Positions 1-11,999 of a stretch of DNA of 64,000 nucleotides are shown here, in pieces (the stretch's first letter is position 1; the number at the start of each line of letters is the position of its first letter). The translations under genes and the position numbers were made by a program. Under the pieces are notes generated by a model. It was not told where the DNA came from and made no database searches. It saw nothing but the letters and a program-made list of their open reading frames with translations. The DNA comes from Salvator merianae (taxonomy: Eukaryota > Chordata > Lepidosauria > Squamata > Teiidae): assembly GCA_003586115.2 (NCBI GenBank), contig QVOM02000034.1, positions 138,942,453-139,006,452 of the forward strand, given 5' to 3'.

Positions 1-18
1 GGTTTTTAGTGTTATTTT

Positions 19-35
19 GCTTTAGACAATTTCCT
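19..35. repeat. L1 target-site duplication, 3'-side copy
   Basis: GCTTTAGACAATTTCCT occurs here and again at 3395-3411, with the L1 exactly between the two copies. A 17-bp perfect duplication is typical of L1 insertion. Confidence 0.93.
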
Positions 36-3000
36 TTTATATATATAATATATATATTATTGTTATTCTATTTCAAATATATAAAATTACAATCTACATT
101 ACATTACATTCTTATATCACTATTGTTATCAAGTTCCTCCTTCATTAACAGTTTCTTCTGTACTTCATGTTCCTCCCCGTCCTGTTCTCTTTCCTTCTTT
201 TTCTTCACCAAAATTCTTCTTTCTTTTTCACTCTTCAAATCCAGCAATCAGAAGTCCATTGTCCAGCTCTTGCAGAAAGTCAATAAAGGGTTTCCAGTTC
301 CTGTAAAACCTATCAACTGTCTTGTTTCTCAAAAGATTTGTCACTTTATCCATCTCGGTAAGCTCCATCATTTTAACTAACCAATCACCCACCGTTGGTA
401 TTATCTCCCCTTTCCGCTTCTGAGCACATACAATTCTAGCTGCAGTTACCATATTTTGCAATAACACGTTGACACCTTCAACATTATTTATACATTTATG
501 CCTTTATACATTTTTGAGATTCTAAAAGGTGTTAAGTACCATCGATACATCATCTTATATAAATTCTCTTTCAACATATTACATACAGTAAATTTCATAT
601 CTTTAGTCCACAATTTTTCCCAATAGTCCATCAAAATATTATAGCCAAAATTTTTTGCCCACGTTATCATATGTTCTTTAACTTGCTCTTGTTCTAATTC
701 TATTTTCAAAAGGAAATCGTACAGTACCCTTATAATCCTCCTTTCTTCTTTTTCCAATTCTTCTTTCCATTTCTGTCTTTCTAATTCAAAATTCATCCTT
801 CTTTTATCTTCTTTAAAAACAACCATCAATTGAGCATACGTTAGCCATTGTACCTCTAACCCCTCCTGGTTTAACTGTTCTCTTGTTTTCAAGAAAAGTT
901 CATCTGTTTCATTATTTTTACTCAACACCTCTTCATATTTAATCCATCTTTCTCTTCTCCCAAATTCTTTAAACAAACCTTCATGTGGTGAAACCCACAT
1001 TGGTATTTTAGGGTACAGTTTACTTTTATATTTACTCCAAATTATCCATAACGCACGTCTTACATAATGATTCTTAAAGACAGCATTTACCTTTACCTTG
1101 TCATACCATAAGTAACCGTGCCAACCATATCTTAAATCAAAACCTTCTAACTGCAACAATCTTTTATCTCTTAGCCAAAACCATTTAGCAATCCAGTTTA
1201 AACAACAGGCAGCGTAATATAATTTCAAGTTTGGTAGACCCCACCCTCCTCTTTCTTTTACATCTTGCATCAATTTGAAACATATTCTTGGCTTTTTGCC
1301 TTGCCATATAAATCTTGTCAAGTCCTTTTGCCACTGTTTAAATACCTCTTCCTTAATTATTACTGGTATAGATTGAAACAAAAACATCATTCTTGGCAGA
1401 ACGTTCATTTTTAAGACTGAGATTCTACCCAGTAACGATAATTTCAGATTGGACCATCTTTCCAAGTCTTGCTTAATTTGAGACCAAAGTTTCACATAAT
1501 TGTTCTGATACAATGCCAGGTTTTGTTTAGTCAGCCATACACCTAAGTATTTAATTTTCCTTTTTATGTCAAAACTAGATTTTCTTCCCAGATCTTCTTG
1601 TTCTTTCTTTTTCATATTTTTCACCAGTATTTTAGTCTTTTTCTCATTGATTTTCAGTCCTGCCACTCACCCAAACGTCTCTATCAAAAGTTTAACTATT
1701 TCTATTGATTCATTTGGATCTTTCAAAATAATCACTATATCATCTGTGAATGCTTTTAGTCTATACTCTTCTTTTTTAATCTTCAAACCTTCAATGTTTG
1801 TCTCTTGCCTTATAGCTCTATTCATTACCTCTAATGCCAATATAAATAGAAGTGGTGAGAGTGGACATCCTTGTCTTGTACCTTTTTGTATTGGAAATTT
1901 TTGTGACACTTCTCCATTTTTTGTAAGTTGAGCTGACTGCGTTGCGTATATTGCTCTAATCCATTTTGTAAAGTTTTCTCCAAAATTCATCCTGTCTAGA
2001 AGATTAAACATAAAGTTCCAATTCAAATTATCAAAAGCTTTTTCTGCATCTAGAAAGATTAGTGCTGCTTGTACTCCATTATGAGACTCTAAATATTCTA
2101 TAACATCAATTATAGTTCTTATGTTGTCCTTCATTTGTCTTTTGGGGAGAAATCCTGCTTGATCTTGATGAATAAATTCTCGTAGCATGTTTCAACCTTG
2201 TTGCCATTATACTTGCAAAAACTTTGTAATCATTATTCATTAATGATATTGGTCTGTAATTTTTTGGTAATGTCAAATCCTGACCCTCTTTTGGAATTAA
2301 CTTTATAAATGCTTTTTCCCAGCTTTCTGGTATTTTTCCACTGTCCAGTATACTATTCATTGTCATCAATAGTGGTAACTTAAGTTCCTCTTGGAATACT
2401 TTATAATAAATTGCTGTTAGACCATCTGGCCCTGGTGCCTTTCCTCTTTTCATTTTCTTAATGATGTCAGAGAGTTCCCTTGGTGTTATAGAGGCGTTCA
2501 ACATAGTCCTGTATTGTGAAATTTGTGACAAGTTTTGTTTTTCCAAATAATTTTTAATATCTTCCTCTGGAACTTCTTTCTTTTTATAAAGTTTTTCGTA
2601 AAACTCACACATTACTCTCTGGATGTCTATTTTATTTGTTACCTCCTTGTCAGCCTCTTTCAGTTCTAAAATAACCTTGTTAGCTTTTTCCTTTCTCAGT
2701 TTGTATGCCAACCACTTCCCTGGTTTATTGGCTGATTCAAAACTCTTTTGCTTCAAATAAGTCGGTTTCCTCTCCAGTTCCTCTACGTCCATCATTGAAA
2801 GTTCCTTTTGTAAGATTTTTAAATTTCTTAGCTTCTGTCAACAGTCTGGCTTTTGCTTTAATTCTGTCTCCTTCTTCTTAATCTCCTCTAACAATTTCTG
2901 CCTTTTAGCTTGTTTTTTCTTCCTCATTTCCTTGTTCAGTCTGATCAAATGACCCCTAATAAACGCTCTGCTGGCATCCCATACTATATTCAGAGGTGTC

Positions 3001-3394
3001 CCTTTGTTTAAATTATCTTCAAAATACTTTCTTAATTTTCTTTTACATTGTTGTATCACTTCTTCTTTTTTAAAAATATATTCATTTAGTCTCCATTTGG
3101 GTTTTCTCGTTCTGTATCCTATCACTACTTTTACTGGGTTGCGGTCCGAAAATGTTTTGGGCAGAATGTCCACTTCCGTTACCAGATTTGCAATTGTCTT
3201 AGATATTAAAATCATGTCAATCCTTGAAAGTGATTTATGTCTCTCTGAAAAGTATGTATATTCTTTTGCATTGCCATTCTTATATCTTCACATATCCTGT
3301 AATTGTAAAATTCCCATTAAGTCAAAAAAGGATTTAGGTAATTTACCTTGAGAAGCTTTAATGTCTTTTGAGGCCGATTTATCCATTGATGGGT
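36..3394 (-). mobile_element. 5'-truncated L1 retrotransposon, ORF2 remnant
   Basis: This is an L1-clade non-LTR element read on the minus strand. It encodes the end of the endonuclease domain (about 3390-2840), the reverse transcriptase (about 2800-1670) and the long C-terminal region (about 1666-228). Seen RT motifs are GKAPGPDGL near 2435, NYRPISLMNNDYK near 2240, RQGCPLSPLLF near 1860 and FTDD at the YADD position near 1745. The frame is broken by a TGA at 1667-1669, a frame change near 2188, a break near 2838 and a TGA near 3290, so it cannot make full ORF2p. ORF1 and the start of ORF2 are missing, as expected for 5' truncation during target-primed reverse transcription. The 3' end is AT-rich (TA repeats) instead of a pure A tail. 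A 17-bp direct repeat bounds it exactly. Confidence 0.95.
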
Positions 3395-3411
3395 GCTTTA
3401 GACAATTTCCT
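3395..3411. repeat. L1 target-site duplication, 5'-side copy
   Basis: Second perfect copy of the 17-bp repeat at 19-35. It fixes the truncated 5' end of the L1 at 3394. Confidence 0.93.
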
Positions 3412-4224
3412 GAAGACTAACCCTCTGTAATTATCACTCTTACTTTTTAAATAAATACATTTTATTTTCTAAGAAAAGGATAACAATGCCAGGAAACAGT
3501 TAAATTACTCATGGAGGATTAATGTCAGCCTGGCCACTGTGTTGCCGTCTTTGAAGCTCTGTGATATCAGGCCATGCCTGCTTGTGTATTTTGCTGACCC
3601 TGATTTTCCTTTGTTGTAGAGATAAGTATGAGTTTCTTGTTGTTCCAAGGTCATTATGAGGCTGTGTGATGCCCTCTACTCTGTGAGTGAAAGTACGGCT
3701 GTATTCACAAAATCTTGGCAGAAATACAAAAAGTGTTTAACACAGGATTTTTATATATTTCTCTCCCTTTTCTTCACAACAATGTATCTGCAGTTCCCTG
3801 AGGTTTCTCTCTTCATTTGTCAACCGAGATTCCTGCTTCTTTTCCACACATGAACAGTTTGAATTTGCTAACCTTTATTTACCTCTATGCCAGACATGTC
3901 ACACCTGACAGGCTGAGAGAAAATGGAGGGTGAAAAGGAATGTTCGACGTGCTGGCCACCCATGCCCTCATGGGTAGGAAAGTGTGGAGGGATATAAATG
4001 TTTGTTGGTGTTATTTTCTGTGTGATCTTTTATCTATAAGAGAAGATATGCTGCTACTGAAGCAAGTCTCCTTGTTCTTGTATTTTGTAGTCTGGATAAG
4101 GCTACACTACTGCAGCCTCTTTTACATCTCAAGTCGCTGCATTCTGGCAAGTGGCGGATTGTCAGAATTCTGGTCTGGATTGGTCCTGAGTTGAGATTGC
4201 ACAACACTGAGAGAAGAATGAGGC
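3412..4224. other. No recognisable feature
   Basis: AT-rich sequence with short chance reading frames only. No repeat family, RNA gene or exon is recognised. Confidence 0.5.
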
Positions 4225-4232
4225 ACTGAACT

Positions 4233-4501
4233 CAGCGGCGTAACTACAAGTTTTGCCGCCTGGGGCCAAGCAGCAGCAGAGGAGCGCGAGCAAGGGCGCC
4301 CTGCCCTGCAGCCTCCTACCCCCACCGCCGCCCCGATGACTGCCGGGTGAGCGGGCGCCCAGAGGCGCCCAATGGTGCTGCACATCCCTCTCCTCCATGC
4401 TCACTCATCGGCGCGCCAAGCAGGCGAAAAAGGACTTGGCTGCATGGGCTGGCCGGGACAACATGCCGCCCGGGGCGACCAGCCCCCCCCCCCCGCCCTT
4501 A
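4233..4501. mobile_element. hAT-like MITE, GC-rich, 269 bp
   Basis: The element starts CAGCGGCGTAACTACAAG and ends in a C-run followed by GCCCTTA. It is flanked by the same 8 bp, ACTGAACT, at 4225-4232 and 4502-4509; an 8-bp duplication is the hallmark of hAT transposition. The termini are weakly inverted (CAGCGGCG against TAAGGGCG), and just inside them GCCGCCTGGGGC is mirrored by GCCCCGGGCGGC. It has no coding capacity, and the GC-rich body contrasts sharply with its surroundings. Short reading frames across it are chance products of the GC content. Confidence 0.8.
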
Positions 4502-4509
4502 ACTGAACT

Positions 4510-5276
4510 GTGTCAGGTTAAACAGGGCAAATAGACATCTTATTTTGAATGCTAGCCACGGAATGCTAGCCACTGAAGTTGTGGACCTGAGTGATGACTG
4601 CCTAGCTATGCTGTTCTGAGATGGACTGAACCCTGACTTAAAGTTCCTGGCAGTATATTGTGAAGATGCTCAGACCATAAAAGGTTAGATTTAATTATCC
4701 ACCCAGTTGGAGGGGTGACTGGCCAATTTACAAATACTTACTGGCAAGAACCTACAACCTGCTCACTGCAGCCTACCAACTACAGTGGTCACAGGGTCTC
4801 CCAGGATGGCACCCACCCATGCTTGGCTTACTACAAGAGGAAAAGAACTGCCATTGCTCCCAGAGTCTTTGCATGTTCTTTGGGGGGATTGACCATATGG
4901 CCACAGAGCATCCAAACAAGACCCAGCCAGAAGGGACCCAAAGACATCCAAGTCCCCAAACCTTCCAAAGAAGCCAAGTCCAAAGTGAAGTAACCAGCAG
5001 CCACTGCTGCAGAACTGCAGTCTGAAGCTGCTCCCGCCACTGCCACTACAGAGTTGGAAAATTACTCAGTTCTTCCTGACAGAGACATAGGCAGAACTCC
5101 ACGACCAGCAATGATGCCTTGCTCAAGGATTTAATACTACTGGCCCCACTATCTACCAAAGCTTTTATTTCCTATTTGGGAAGATGCAGGAGGAATGCTC
5201 TCAGACGAGTTTATGTCTGCAAGATGTTTTCAAGGACATATGAATGGGGGAGAAGCCCAACAATCATGGACCTTCC
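4510..5276. other. Unassigned; possible LTR-element internal remnant
   Basis: Reading frames at 4715-4993 and 5119-5276 (plus) are moderately long but match nothing I recognise. Because a purine tract and an LTR-like start follow at 5277, this could be the eroded 3' interior of an LTR element. That is inference only. Confidence 0.3.
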
Positions 5277-5295
5277 AGGAGGAAGGAGGGGGAAG
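5277..5295 (+). other. Candidate polypurine tract
   Basis: Nineteen consecutive purines end immediately before TGTCAG, the arrangement seen 5' of a 3' LTR, where the tract primes plus-strand DNA synthesis. Confidence 0.45.
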
Positions 5296-5460
5296 TGTCA
5301 GAATTGGATGCCAATACAGGTGTTGGTTGGGAGAGCATGCTTCAGGAGTATAAAACTTTGCTCTATATGGCTTCTTATTAACCATCCATTATGCCTCTTT
5401 CTCAATAAAATAGCCTTAGCATAGAACCATGTTCCATGTAACTCCAAGGAGTTTGGGACT
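5296..5460 (+). mobile_element. LTR-like sequence with TATA box and polyadenylation signal
   Basis: It begins TGTCAGAATTGG directly after the purine tract, has TATAAAA at 5349-5355 and AATAAA at 5404-5409, in the order U3-R of an LTR. The 3' boundary could not be found, and no target duplication was seen, so the extent is approximate. Confidence 0.4.
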
Positions 5461-7462
5461 TTGTGGCCTTACCTTTTGTGTGTATGTTAGAAAGCATTAG
5501 AACAACAATTTATTTTGGAAAGGAAGGCAGAGGTAAGAATCTCTCAGAATGGAGAGGAGCAATGTCCTTCTACAAGTAACACTCCCCTTCACAGATATCC
5601 ATTTACATTCTAAATCATTAACATTTAGACATGTCATAGGAGTGCTGTTCTCAGGACTGTGACTTCAAAGCAGGCATGAGGATGTTTGGATCTCAGAAGT
5701 AGCAAAAACTGCCTCTTCCATATGCCTTGCAGAAGAAAAACATGTATCTGTCAGACTTGTGTGTTCTCCACTACAAAAAAAAAAACCAGCTTCTAAGAAG
5801 GAGGGTTAGATTTGAGAAGCTGCAATGGAGGAAAGGATGAGCCCCACCTCCATACAGCAGCACTGACAGACCCATGAAGCTAACTGAAATGTGACATATA
5901 GTTCTTCCTCGTCTAATTTCTCTTAAGATGCAGGAAATGGTTCTACAAGGTAAGATCTGTAGAGCTGAGCCTGGAGGAGGCTATTAAGGATATCATGAGT
6001 TCTTAAATGTTTATTTCTTTTACGACTCTGCTGATGTGCTTCCCCCTCCTATGGTGTTTGTCACCCAGGCAAACCTCAGCCATGCCCACATGCCATTATT
6101 TTAAAGAAGATTAGATGCCTGCACACTGCTGACTTATGTGGGCTTTATTCTAACTCTCATTTAAAGCTGTAAGTAAAGGTTTGCAGTGCTGTAATCACTA
6201 GGTCCTTGTTTAGGCATTTATTTTCCAAAGGAGCTAGTAGGTGGTTGGTTGGTTTTTGTTGCTGTTTTAAAGGCTCAGGAGACCAAAGTTCTCTTTATTA
6301 ATTACTATCTTACATTCTACACTTTTGGCAAACTTATATAAGCTGTTTTTCCCTCTTTTGAAGTTTTTTTTTAAAAAAATCCTGTTCCACCCATATCCAC
6401 TCCAGAAGCCCTTGCATCAATTTCCTTTTGACTCAGAGTGCAGCTACACCTAAGGTTTATGTCCTCTTCAATTCACCTTCAGAATGAGGCTAGTCATTTT
6501 CTTTCTGGATTATCTAACCCAGCAGTGGATTTTCTGATTTAGACAATGTGGAACAAAAATTGCTTGTCATTTTGCTGATGAGTTATTTCAAATTTGGATC
6601 AAATTTGGATAGTTGGATCCTAAATATAGTTGGATGCTAAATCTGTCCATCCAGGTTTTTGTTTGTTTGTTCATTTGTTTGAAGTTTCTCTGCCACAGGC
6701 AATCCAAGCCAATATGTGTCAGCACCCACTGGTGCATCCAGAAATGCTGCATGCACATTCATCAGGTTATCTTGGAAGTTCCCGATCAATGAGGAATTCA
6801 CCACAATTCAAGCTTCAAAGAGACTCAGCAAGTATGCATACAATTCTTCTGGGCACTTCCAGGTTTATCCCTAGTTGCTGGCTGCAAATGACCAAAGCAT
6901 AATTACTGTTTTCTATATTATTTTGATCGAACTAGTTTCTGAGAATGACAACAGAGTCTTCTGTTCAGCAACATATTTTGTTATGTGAAATCACTTACTT
7001 ATACTTTTGTTACCATATTCTCTGCTTCACAGTTGAAAGCAGAGCTATGTGTGTTTTCTACATCCCCTTCCCTATGCTATAAGGCCTTCTCAGAAGTGGA
7101 GGTGCACGTGACCTTCTGAAAGGACCCGTAGTCCTCCGCAACAAGAAGGCCTAGTAGGCTTCCAAAGCACGCTGCCGCGCTAGAGAAAAGCTGTGTGACT
7201 GGCAGTTGTGGCTCAGTGCGGCTACTTGGAAACGCAGGTGCAGTGAAGGTAAGGCCACAGATGGAATGCGGGGAGGCTAGGCATGATAAGAGAGAAATTA
7301 AATGCTTGATGGAAAGGGTGAGAGGCAAGGGTACGATGTCAGGTGGTCAGAGAGTGATGGTAGAAAGCTGAAGTATGATGCAGGGAGGCCAGGGCCTCCT
7401 TCTGTTTTTTAGTCATGAATTGAAGACTTCTCCTTTTACCCAGGTCTTTCCAGAGTGAACGT
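5461..7462. other. No recognisable feature
   Basis: AT-rich sequence with only short reading frames. No gene, RNA or clearly bounded repeat is recognised. Confidence 0.5.
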
Positions 7463-7497
7463 TTGGTTGGTTGGTTGGTTGGTTGGTTGGTTGGTTG
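7463..7497. repeat. (TTGG)n microsatellite
   Basis: Uninterrupted TTGG/GGTT repeats, about eight units. Confidence 0.95.
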
Positions 7498-7639
7498 TTT
7501 CTCCCATCCTTGATTTCAATCATATTTTATATAACTATTATGATTTTAGCTGGTTTTGTTCTTTAGAAACTGCGTCAAGATTATATTTTAATGGGAAGCA
7601 GTCTATAAATATTTTAAATCATAATGATAATAAATAAAA

Positions 7640-9335
7640 GGGGAAGGAGACTTCAAATAAACAAATGGTCCATTTTGAATGGACCAATAACTCTGCATGA
7701 GCTCTGTGATGCTATTAAGAAGGCCAAAACAGGAAAAGCACCAGGACCAGATGGCCTACCAGCTGATTACAAATGTTTGGAAGAGGAATTGTTGTTACAA
7801 CAGACAGTGAATAACATACTACAGACTGGAAAGATCCTTGAAGCTTGAAAGGAGGTTAATATATCATTAATACCAAAAAAAAAAAGAAAAAAAAGACCAG
7901 GAGTAGACATCAGCAAAAAAATTATATGATAATATCATTACTGAATAACGATTACAAACCCTTCACAACTATTTTGGCGGAAAAGTTAGAAGTGATTTTA
8001 CTCCCTAATTGTAATAGTAAATAGAGAATTGACAAAACCATGTGTGATCCTGAAAGGGATAAGACAATGATGCTCATTGTCTCCACTTTTTTTTTATCTT
8101 AGCTCTTGAAGTATTGAACAGAGACATAAGGCAAGATGGAGAGAATCTTGGGAATAAAGATCAAAAGCAAAATTTACAAGTTAAGGGCAGTTGTGGATGA
8201 CTTAGTGATAACTTTGGAGAATCCCTTAGAGGGAGTAAAAATCTTAATGGGAAAAAAATGGTTCACTGGCAGAATTTAAGATTAACAATCAAAAATTGAA
8301 GATGTTAAACAAGAACTATTACAATAGAAGAACAAATGGAATTGACAGAGAGATAAAAACGTAAGAAGAGTTATGCTGGATTGGGCCATGGCCCATCTAG
8401 TCCAGTATCCTGTCTCACACAGTGGTCTAACAATTGCTTCTGGGCATTAGGATCTGGTTTTGAGGATGAGAAATTAGTAAAATATCTGGGTATTATCTTG
8501 ACAAAGTTGAATTATATGCCGCTGCAGAACAATCATGTTAAAACATGGATGGAAATTAAGAAAGATATGTCAAGATGAGGAAAATTAAATCTGTCATTGT
8601 TGGGAAGGATTTCTGTTGTAACAATGAACGTGCTATCCAGAATGATGTTCCTCGTTTAGACAATACCAGTTTTGACAAATGATACATTGTTTAAACAATG
8701 GCAAAAACATATATCAAAGTTTATACAGCAAGGGAAAAAAACATGAATTAATCATAAAACGTTACAAGATTAAAAGGAAAGGGGAGCATTGGTTTACTTA
8801 ATTTGAAGCTTTATTTTGCAACCTGTTGTTTAATATAAATGAAAGAGTGGATGGTGCTTAGAAATAAACAATTAGTTGAGTTAGAAGGGCACGATTTGAG
8901 GTTTGGATGTCATGGGTATTTGTGATACATTATGTGAGATGTACCCTGCTGAGTACATGGAATAGATACGAACCCAAGTTGTTCTTTTGTGGGTTTCAGT
9001 GCAAGAAGCATGTTTTAGAAAAGAAATGGCAGACCAAACAAGATGGTGAAGTTCGTTAGAGAACCATGAAGGTGAATATAAATTTAAAATAAGAGAATAG
9101 TTATTAGTAGGATATAATCTTCAGTGGTTCTCATATCTACAATTAGTTGAAAGGTGGAAAATGAATTTTAAAAATATGGGATACCAAAGAGTAAGACAGA
9201 ATTTGAAGTGTAATTCTGTACAGATAATTAACAAATTATTGTTACAATGTATAACTTCTATTGAAAACAGAAATGGAAGAACAAGAACTTAAAGAATGTA
9301 TGATAAAATGGATACATATGACTTTTGACTTTGAG
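7640..9335 (+). mobile_element. Degenerate L1 ORF2 (plus strand)
   Basis: The reading frame is full of stops but keeps L1 reverse transcriptase landmarks in order. AIKKAKTGKAPGPDGLPA is near 7720. A SLIPK-like block near 7865, LLNNDYK near 7940 and an SPLFFILALEVLNRDIRQ-like block near 8090 follow. VDDLVI stands in the catalytic YADD position near 8195, and KYLGIILTKLNYMPLQNN lies near 8480. It ends with KECMIKWIHMTF near 9300, the ORF2 C-terminal region. It is older and more damaged than the L1 at 36-3394. A CR1-like piece interrupts it at 8362-8450. Confidence 0.82.
8362..8450. mobile_element. CR1-like 3' fragment nested in L1
   Basis: The string beginning TAAGAAGAGTTATGCTGG and continuing GGCCCATCTAGTCCAGTAT resembles a common squamate interspersed 3' end of the CR1/L3 type. 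It splits the L1 coding path, so it inserted later. The family name is from memory and uncertain. Confidence 0.55.
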
Positions 9336-9494
9336 AGACATGATATGCCTTCTCCCCAAAAACATGAAGCTTTAAGGTGTTGTGCCACTAAAGGCCAGGA
9401 TCTGCTAAGGTACAGACACCCTCAGACAAGAATACTGGGCATTATGACTAATATGATTGGCATATAGGTTGAAAGTGCAGGGAAATGGACCAGA

Positions 9495-9868
9495 GAGCCT
9501 GATGATTTCATGCTTTCATGTTCTCAATCGAACATTCCAGGATGGAACAGCCCTCGCAGTGTGGCAGCCATTCACACTGAGAGGGCTGGAACATCCCAGA
9601 AACAGGCGTCAAGCATTTACAGTGCGAATACTGGCCACCTACCATGACAGCAGCCAGTAAAACATCTGGCTGCTCCCATGGCAACAGGGGATGTGGTGCA
9701 TGACTGTGTAGCTGCAGCTGTGCCATGCAGTATTCACACCTGGAAGTAGGTGTGAATGCTGTGTACCGGAAGTAGTCCAGCTCCTGATCACTTCGGCCTC
9801 CTCAAAGTGTGGATGCACTTCACTAGTGAGCATGCAGATGCTCACTACTGCAAAGTGCAAACAGGTCC
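9495..9868. mobile_element. hAT-like MITE, copy 1 of a family
   Basis: It aligns along its length with 59341-59779. Both copies share a run of GGAACA and GCAGTG...GCAGCCAT, GAGGGCTGGAACA, CCATGGCAAC and GATGTGG, and end in AAGTGCAAACAGG(T/C)CCC. The start (GCCTGATGATTTCATGCTTTC) matches the other copy's end region in inverted form. There is no coding content; the reading frames at 9457-9986 are chance. Confidence 0.7.
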
Positions 9869-10715
9869 CCTGAATCCCTGTACCAGACCAGGAGCCATCT
9901 TTGTTCATCAGAATATATATTGGAAAAGACAGGCCTTGATTCAAAGAGGACAACAAAGTATTGCAAAATATTCTGTCTCTGCCTAAAGCAGAATCAATAC
10001 AATTGTCTGGCTTGCAATCTTATTTATTTTATTAAAAGCTAATCAGAAGGCTATTAACAACTTGATCAGGGAATGGACTAGCCTTGATCACCCGTAATAT
10101 CACCCAGACATGTCTTCCAGAGGAAGGAAATACCATATTTGGGCAACAGCGGCATCAAGCACTACATTACACATACCTCCTCCCCTTCCATAGAGCAACA
10201 TAGCATTGCCCTCATCCTGCCCCTGGGCAGAGTTTTAGGGCTAGGTCTGCCCCCTTTGTCCAGAATAGTAATAAAAATAGTCCCTAGATAGTCAGAGAGA
10301 GAGAGACCTTCATCATCCACACTTTCCATGCTATGCCTCTGTCATTAGAAACCTCCCTAGGGATTGCCTGCCTGTTTGCTATTTTTGGATCTCCCACCCA
10401 GCTGCTTCCATATTCTCTTTGTGGCTGCACTGTTTTTGTTTTGTTTAGTTTACTTTATTTCCCTCAAAGGACCCTTTTGCTGATTCCTGGTTCCGTTTTC
10501 AAAGCAGCATTGATTTTTGGACTTTATTTACCTTAACAGATCCTTTGACTGATTCCTGCTTTCAAGGCAAAGCATTATATTCCTTTAAAGCTGAGCCCCC
10601 ACTTTGTTCTCAAGCAATCTAGCCTTGCTAGTTGGACTATTTCCCTTCCAGGACTTTTGCCTAAGCTACAACTTTGCAGTCTCCTCATAAACCAAAATCT
10701 TGCAGGACACAGGAA
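9869..10715. other. No recognisable feature
   Basis: No convincing gene or repeat. The reading frame at 10333-10536 matches nothing I recognise. Confidence 0.45.
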
Positions 10716-11215
10716 CATGTTAGAGGGTGAGACATCAGTGTGTTAGTTTACTGGAGATTTAGGTTCCTTTTTCTTTCCCTATAGCACCACCCATTAAACT
10801 AGCTGTCAAACTTGTTCTTAAAAGGCTGCATATATTAAGTAGAAGTCTGTGTAGGCTATTTCCCTGCTTGGTACACATGCAGTTAGTTCTCTGTGGTGCA
10901 GCCCATACTGGGAGAATCCCTAGTTGCACCCTTTTCTCTTGCTTTGCTCACTGTCTGACAAGCTGGAATCAACTGTTCACCTGTCAAATCTGAAACCTCT
11001 GTTGTTTTAAGCTATTTCTAGACATTTTTGCTGTCTTTTAATAAAGTGTATTCTTTTGTTTTTGAAGAACCTTGTGTCTGAGAAGGTTGTTGTGCTGCCT
11101 GTCCTTGATTTTATAATTTATTTGGGTGATTCCCAAAGATCCTGCATTATAGACTAAGTGGCTGGTAGAGCTATTTTCCCCATTAAAACTAGTATTCCCA
11201 AACCACTGCTTGTAA
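10716..11215 (+). mobile_element. Possible LTR (TGTTA...TAACA)
   Basis: Inverted termini TGTTAG and TTGTAACA bound about 500 bp containing TTTTAATAAAG near 11037, followed by a GT-rich stretch as in R-U5 of an LTR. No exact target duplication was found and no primer-binding site follows, so this remains tentative. Confidence 0.3.
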
Positions 11216-11329
11216 CAGAGGAGAGCAGCATACTATGGATTTGAAATAAGAGACAATTGGACCAAAAACTGGGAATCAAATGCATGCAGCATAAAGGACT
11301 GCTGTAAGCAGATGGAATTGGTGCTGTCG

Positions 11330-11995
11330 TCGAATGGTATCCAGTGCCAAGTCCTGAAGTATTTGGACTCTCATCCCCTCAATGATAGGTCATTCTTAGC
11401 ACATTGTGCATGGTAAATCTTTTCTTTTAATGAATATCTTTCAAATGCAATAATCGCAACCTGTGGCTTCTGATTTTCTACTGGTTTTGCGCCTGTACTC
11501 CTGTGCACTCTGGCAATGTCTTCCACTCTTAATGTAAGGTCTGGCAGAAGTTCAGATAACCATTGCACTAGAAATGGAGTCATGTGGTGGCCTTCCGCCG
11601 CTCCTTCAAACGGTGAACACATATGTTTCCTCTATGCTGATGATTTTGTAGATCCATTAGCTGTTCTGACAAGGTCTGCACCTCCAACTGCAGGGCTTGA
11701 ATGGAGTTAGAGCAATTCGAGGCAGCTTCCAGGACTTCAGACGCAGTCCTCTGTGTGTCTTTTAAACCTTGTGAAAGAGTTCCTATCAGCTCTCTTAATG
11801 AAGCCATTTCAGTGTCTACAGTTTGAAATTAGTCCTTTAGATCCAATACCACTGAAGCCCTCAAATGCTCCAATTTTTCATCCAATTTTCTATCATGATC
11901 TCTAGCATTAGGACTCACAGCTGCCATTTTCTCTTTTTTTCACGGCCACTTAGGCCCGGCTGTCAGGACTTTTTATTTTTAGTTTTCTTCACCAT
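11330..11995 (-). mobile_element. L1 ORF1 remnant
   Basis: Read on the minus strand, it starts at ATG 11995-11993 with a lysine-rich N-terminus. A coiled-coil follows (about 11810-11620, with leucine heptads such as IQALQLEVQTLSEQLMDLQN). Next comes an RRM-like block with HRGNICVHRLKE, then VEDIARVHRSTGAK and IIAFERYSLKEKIYHAQ. That order of coiled coil, then RRM, then C-terminal domain is that of L1 ORF1p, the RNA-binding chaperone. Stops near 11963 and 11838 and a frame change near 11590 make it a pseudogene. No matching ORF2 lies next to it on this strand. Confidence 0.75.
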
Positions 11996-11999
11996 CTTG

